From Candidatus Brocadiaceae bacterium S225 (GTDB lineage: Bacteria > Planctomycetota > Brocadiia > Brocadiales > Scalinduaceae), in contig SMSL01000002.1 of NCBI GenBank assembly GCA_007859995.1, forward strand, positions 62,001 to 126,000: a stretch of DNA of 64,000 nt, given 5' to 3'. The position numbers were made by a program, and so were the translations under genes. The notes under the pieces were generated by a model, which did no database searches, had not been told where the DNA came from, and saw nothing but the letters and a program-made list of their open reading frames with translations. Numbering within the stretch: position 1 is the first letter of the stretch; each line of letters opens with the position of its first letter. Below, one piece after another: positions 62,200 to 64,000 of this stretch.

Positions 62200-62970
62200 T
62201 CAGGTGATATGAATCGCTCTGTTCCTGAATATGCCATGTTTGCCGATACCGATAATAATATATACACAAAAGCCGAGTGCAAGCATGATGCTCGGGTAGA
62301 GAATGAAGAAGACAAGGAGAGTGAAAAAGAGTACAGATGTGATTAATAAGGAAACCGGATCGCGTTTGCTTCCTACAAGATCAATAATTCTTACATACGG
62401 AACTTTGCTTAACATTAAGATGCCTAATACAAAGATAACACATGGAAGGCATGTAGAAACTGCTTGAATGTTAAGTGTGGTCTTGAGATACGAATCTAAT
62501 AAGATCAGCGATGCGGCGGTGCCGCCTGCAAGTGTGGATGGCAGTCCTGTAAAGTATTTACTTCGCTTGCTGCCAGAGCTACTGCCTTTTAACTCGAATT
62601 CGAACTTGGCTAACCTTATTGCGGCGCTTAAGGTGTAAAAGAAACATACGAACCAGACTGCGACAGGAGCGTTTAGAGCACCCAGTCTGCCAATCAGGAA
62701 TGCTGGAACAAGTCCAAAAGTGATCATGTCTGCAAGCGTATCTAAATGAGCACCCCAGGCAATCGTTGTTTTTGTTAATCGTGCGATCTGGCCATCAAGT
62801 CCATCGAATATCATGGCCAAGATAACAAGCCAGGCTGCGTAAGCCAGCTCATTATTTATGATAAATACGATTGCGCCAAAACCGCAGGCGAGATTGCCCA
62901 TGGTGACAATTGTTGGCAAATAGTTTTTTACTGTAGCCATTATTTTTTGAAAAAATTGTAAATTTCTCAT
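62200..62970 (-). CDS. pssA: CDP-diacylglycerol-serine O-phosphatidyltransferase
   Basis: The product has about 256 residues from ATG 62970; ATG 62940 (MATVKNYLPT) and the longer frame from 62991 are other options, and a TATAAT at 62981-62986 argues against the longest. It has the CDP-alcohol motif with FDGLDGQIARLTKTTIAWG and HLDTLADMITFG (the D-G-x2-A-R-x8-G-x3-D-x3-D pattern) and several membrane helices. It makes phosphatidylserine, the precursor of phosphatidylethanolamine; no psd is in the window. Confidence 0.87.
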   Translation of the reverse strand: MRNLQFFQKIMATVKNYLPTIVTMGNLACGFGAIVFIINNELAYAAWLVILAMIFDGLDGQIARLTKTTIAWGAHLDTLADMITFGLVPAFLIGRLGALNAPVAVWFVCFFYTLSAAIRLAKFEFELKGSSSGSKRSKYFTGLPSTLAGGTAASLILLDSYLKTTLNIQAVSTCLPCVIFVLGILMLSKVPYVRIIDLVGSKRDPVSLLITSVLFFTLLVFFILYPSIMLALGFCVYIIIGIGKHGIFRNRAIHIT

Positions 62971-63118
62971 AACCGCAATTATTATACACAAAAATGGTGC
63001 CGATAAAATGATATTATTTGAAAAAGAGGTATGTATTTCTGCAAGCTTAGATGTTTCAATGTGTTATGTGTATTTAATAAATTTTTTACCTTGGCCTGCT
63101 TGTAAATAAATGAATTAT

Positions 63119-63142
63119 TAGTGCAAGAAAATTACTGCACTA
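63119..63142. promoter_or_regulatory. Palindrome TAGTGCA-10-TGCACTA in the pssA/nth divergent gap
   Basis: A perfect 7-bp inverted repeat in the 240 bases between the divergent pssA and nth genes, about 70 bases before nth. It may be a regulator site; nothing else supports this. Confidence 0.35.
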
Positions 63143-63212
63143 TATTGATGTAATACTGCATTCGGCTTACGTATTGCGTTTTGTGGTATACAAAACCTGA
63201 GAGGGAGAAGCA

Positions 63213-63860
63213 TTGGATAAAATAGACGATATAGTGTCCATTCTTAAACGGGAAAATAAGAAATATATTGTGCCTATTGTTACGATAGTTTCCATGACAA
63301 AAGGGCCATTTATGGTGCTTATTTCATGTCTGCTCAGTTTAAGGACCAAAGATAAAGTTACAGGAGAGGCATCAAACAGGTTATTTGGCCTTGCGGATAA
63401 TCCTGAAAAGATGCTTGGTTTAAGCACAAAGAATATTGAAAAAGCTATTTATCCTGTTGGTTTTTATAAAACCAAATCAAAAAGAATAAAAGAAATATGT
63501 AAGACCTTGCTTGATGATTATGATGGTGTTGTCCCTGATGAAATTGATGAACTTCTGAAGTTCAAGGGTGTTGGTCGTAAAACGGCAAATCTTACGGTTA
63601 CATTGGGTTATGGCAAGTTGGGAATATGTGTAGACACACACGTCCATAGAATTTCGAACAGACTTGGCTTGGTAACGACAAAAACACCGGAGCAAACAGA
63701 ATTTGCCCTGAGGAAGACATTGCCCCAAAAACACTGGCTAATTTATAATGACCTCTTGGTAACATACGGTCAAAATCTCTGCGTTCCGATTTCACCGTGG
63801 TGCAGCAAATGTAAAATTTTCAAGTATTGTAAAAGGATTGGTGTGAAAAAGACCAGGTAG
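63213..63860 (+). CDS. nth: Endonuclease III
   Basis: The protein has 215 residues from a TTG start with GGGAGAAG just upstream. The helix-hairpin-helix glycosylase core holds LKFKGVGRKTANLTVTLGYG with catalytic K123, and D141 in CVDTHVHR. A 4Fe-4S cluster motif C190-x6-C197-x2-C200-x5-C206 closes the protein. It excises oxidised pyrimidines and cuts the AP site. It appears monocistronic. Confidence 0.93.
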   Translation: MDKIDDIVSILKRENKKYIVPIVTIVSMTKGPFMVLISCLLSLRTKDKVTGEASNRLFGLADNPEKMLGLSTKNIEKAIYPVGFYKTKSKRIKEICKTLLDDYDGVVPDEIDELLKFKGVGRKTANLTVTLGYGKLGICVDTHVHRISNRLGLVTTKTPEQTEFALRKTLPQKHWLIYNDLLVTYGQNLCVPISPWCSKCKIFKYCKRIGVKKTR

Positions 63861-63879
63861 CGGTTTGTCAGTGTGTTAT

Positions 63880-64000
63880 TTACTTTACAATTTCTTCACC
63901 TGTAAGCTTGGTGAATGCCTCAAGATATTTTTTAGACGTAATCTGGATTACGTCTTCAGGTAGTGAAGGTGGTGAGGATTGTTTGTCCCATCCTGATTTT
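63880..64000 (-). CDS. purC: SAICAR synthase, C-terminal end, cut by window edge
   Basis: The minus-strand frame from the edge to the TAA at 63880-63882 reads SGWDKQSSPPSLPEDVIQ and then KKYLEAFTKLTGEEIVK. This is the usual C-terminus of phosphoribosylaminoimidazole-succinocarboxamide synthase (SGWDK, P-LP, Y-x-x-A-x-x-x-L-T-G). About 39 codons are inside the window. A third purine gene near purF-purM supports the assignment. Confidence 0.75.
   Translation of the reverse strand, partial: KSGWDKQSSPPSLPEDVIQITSKKYLEAFTKLTGEEIVK

Overview
The window looks like chromosomal DNA of a Gram-negative, anaerobic planctomycete. The best guess is an anammox-type Brocadiales bacterium of the Scalindua/Kuenenia kind, but this is inference and no 16S or hydrazine gene is present. 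The support is low GC, frequent TTG starts, outer-membrane genes (bamA, skp, lpxC, lpxA), a heterodisulfide-reductase/Flx electron-transfer operon, an aerotolerance (Bat) operon, a c-type heme sensor, and the planctomycete-like order rplY-pth-rpsF-ssb-rpsR-rplI-dnaB.

Layout. 1-1.8 kb: the N-terminus of a heavy-metal P-type ATPase (cut by the edge), a frameshifted antitoxin-like/membrane ORF, and a PIN/Phd toxin-antitoxin pair with its own palindromic operator. 1.9-4.3 kb: a UbiD decarboxylase and a Lys-rich coiled-coil protein. 4.5-11.9 kb (minus strand): one operon hdrC-hdrB-hdrA-flxD-flxC-flxB-flxA-mobB, predicted to join NADH oxidation to ferredoxin and disulfide reduction. Its promoter has a near-consensus -10/-35 pair, and the -35 box lies inside a perfect 16-bp inverted repeat. 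12.2-20.3 kb (plus): DUF58, a BatD/DUF4381-like protein, batA, batB, batC, batD, batE. 20.35-21.9 kb: a GC-richer B12/radical SAM gene lying between two copies of the 3' end of batE.

22-28.5 kb is accessory. It holds a broken cyclic-nucleotide-binding gene, two ~300-bp direct repeats around a block of DUF6868 - DUF1016 nuclease - DUF6868 - DUF4258/YgiT toxin-antitoxin, then a SEC-C/nuclease-like gene, a redoxin fragment and a 2-hydroxyacid dehydrogenase. 28.9-34.5 kb: a heme-binding DUF3365 sensor, the tldD/tldE protease pair, a secreted coiled-coil protein and an MgtC-like protein.

35-49.5 kb is core housekeeping on the plus strand: prs, rplY, pth, rpsF, ssb, rpsR, rplI, dnaB, bamA, skp, lpxC, lpxA, a Gfo/Idh oxidoreductase, rpsB, tsf, pyrH, frr, tRNA-Lys and tRNA-Glu, closed by a strong terminator. 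49.6-64 kb is mixed: a Cys-rich small protein with a CGWC thioredoxin, a Cache sensor without an output domain, a secreted calcium-repeat protein, DUF445, GNAT-maf, an NhaP-type antiporter, a membrane protein, murJ, thiE, purF-purM, pssA, nth and the C-terminus of purC (cut by the edge).

Short palindromic repeats of types seen dispersed in many bacterial genomes are scattered between genes. No CRISPR array, rRNA, prophage or intact transposase gene was seen.
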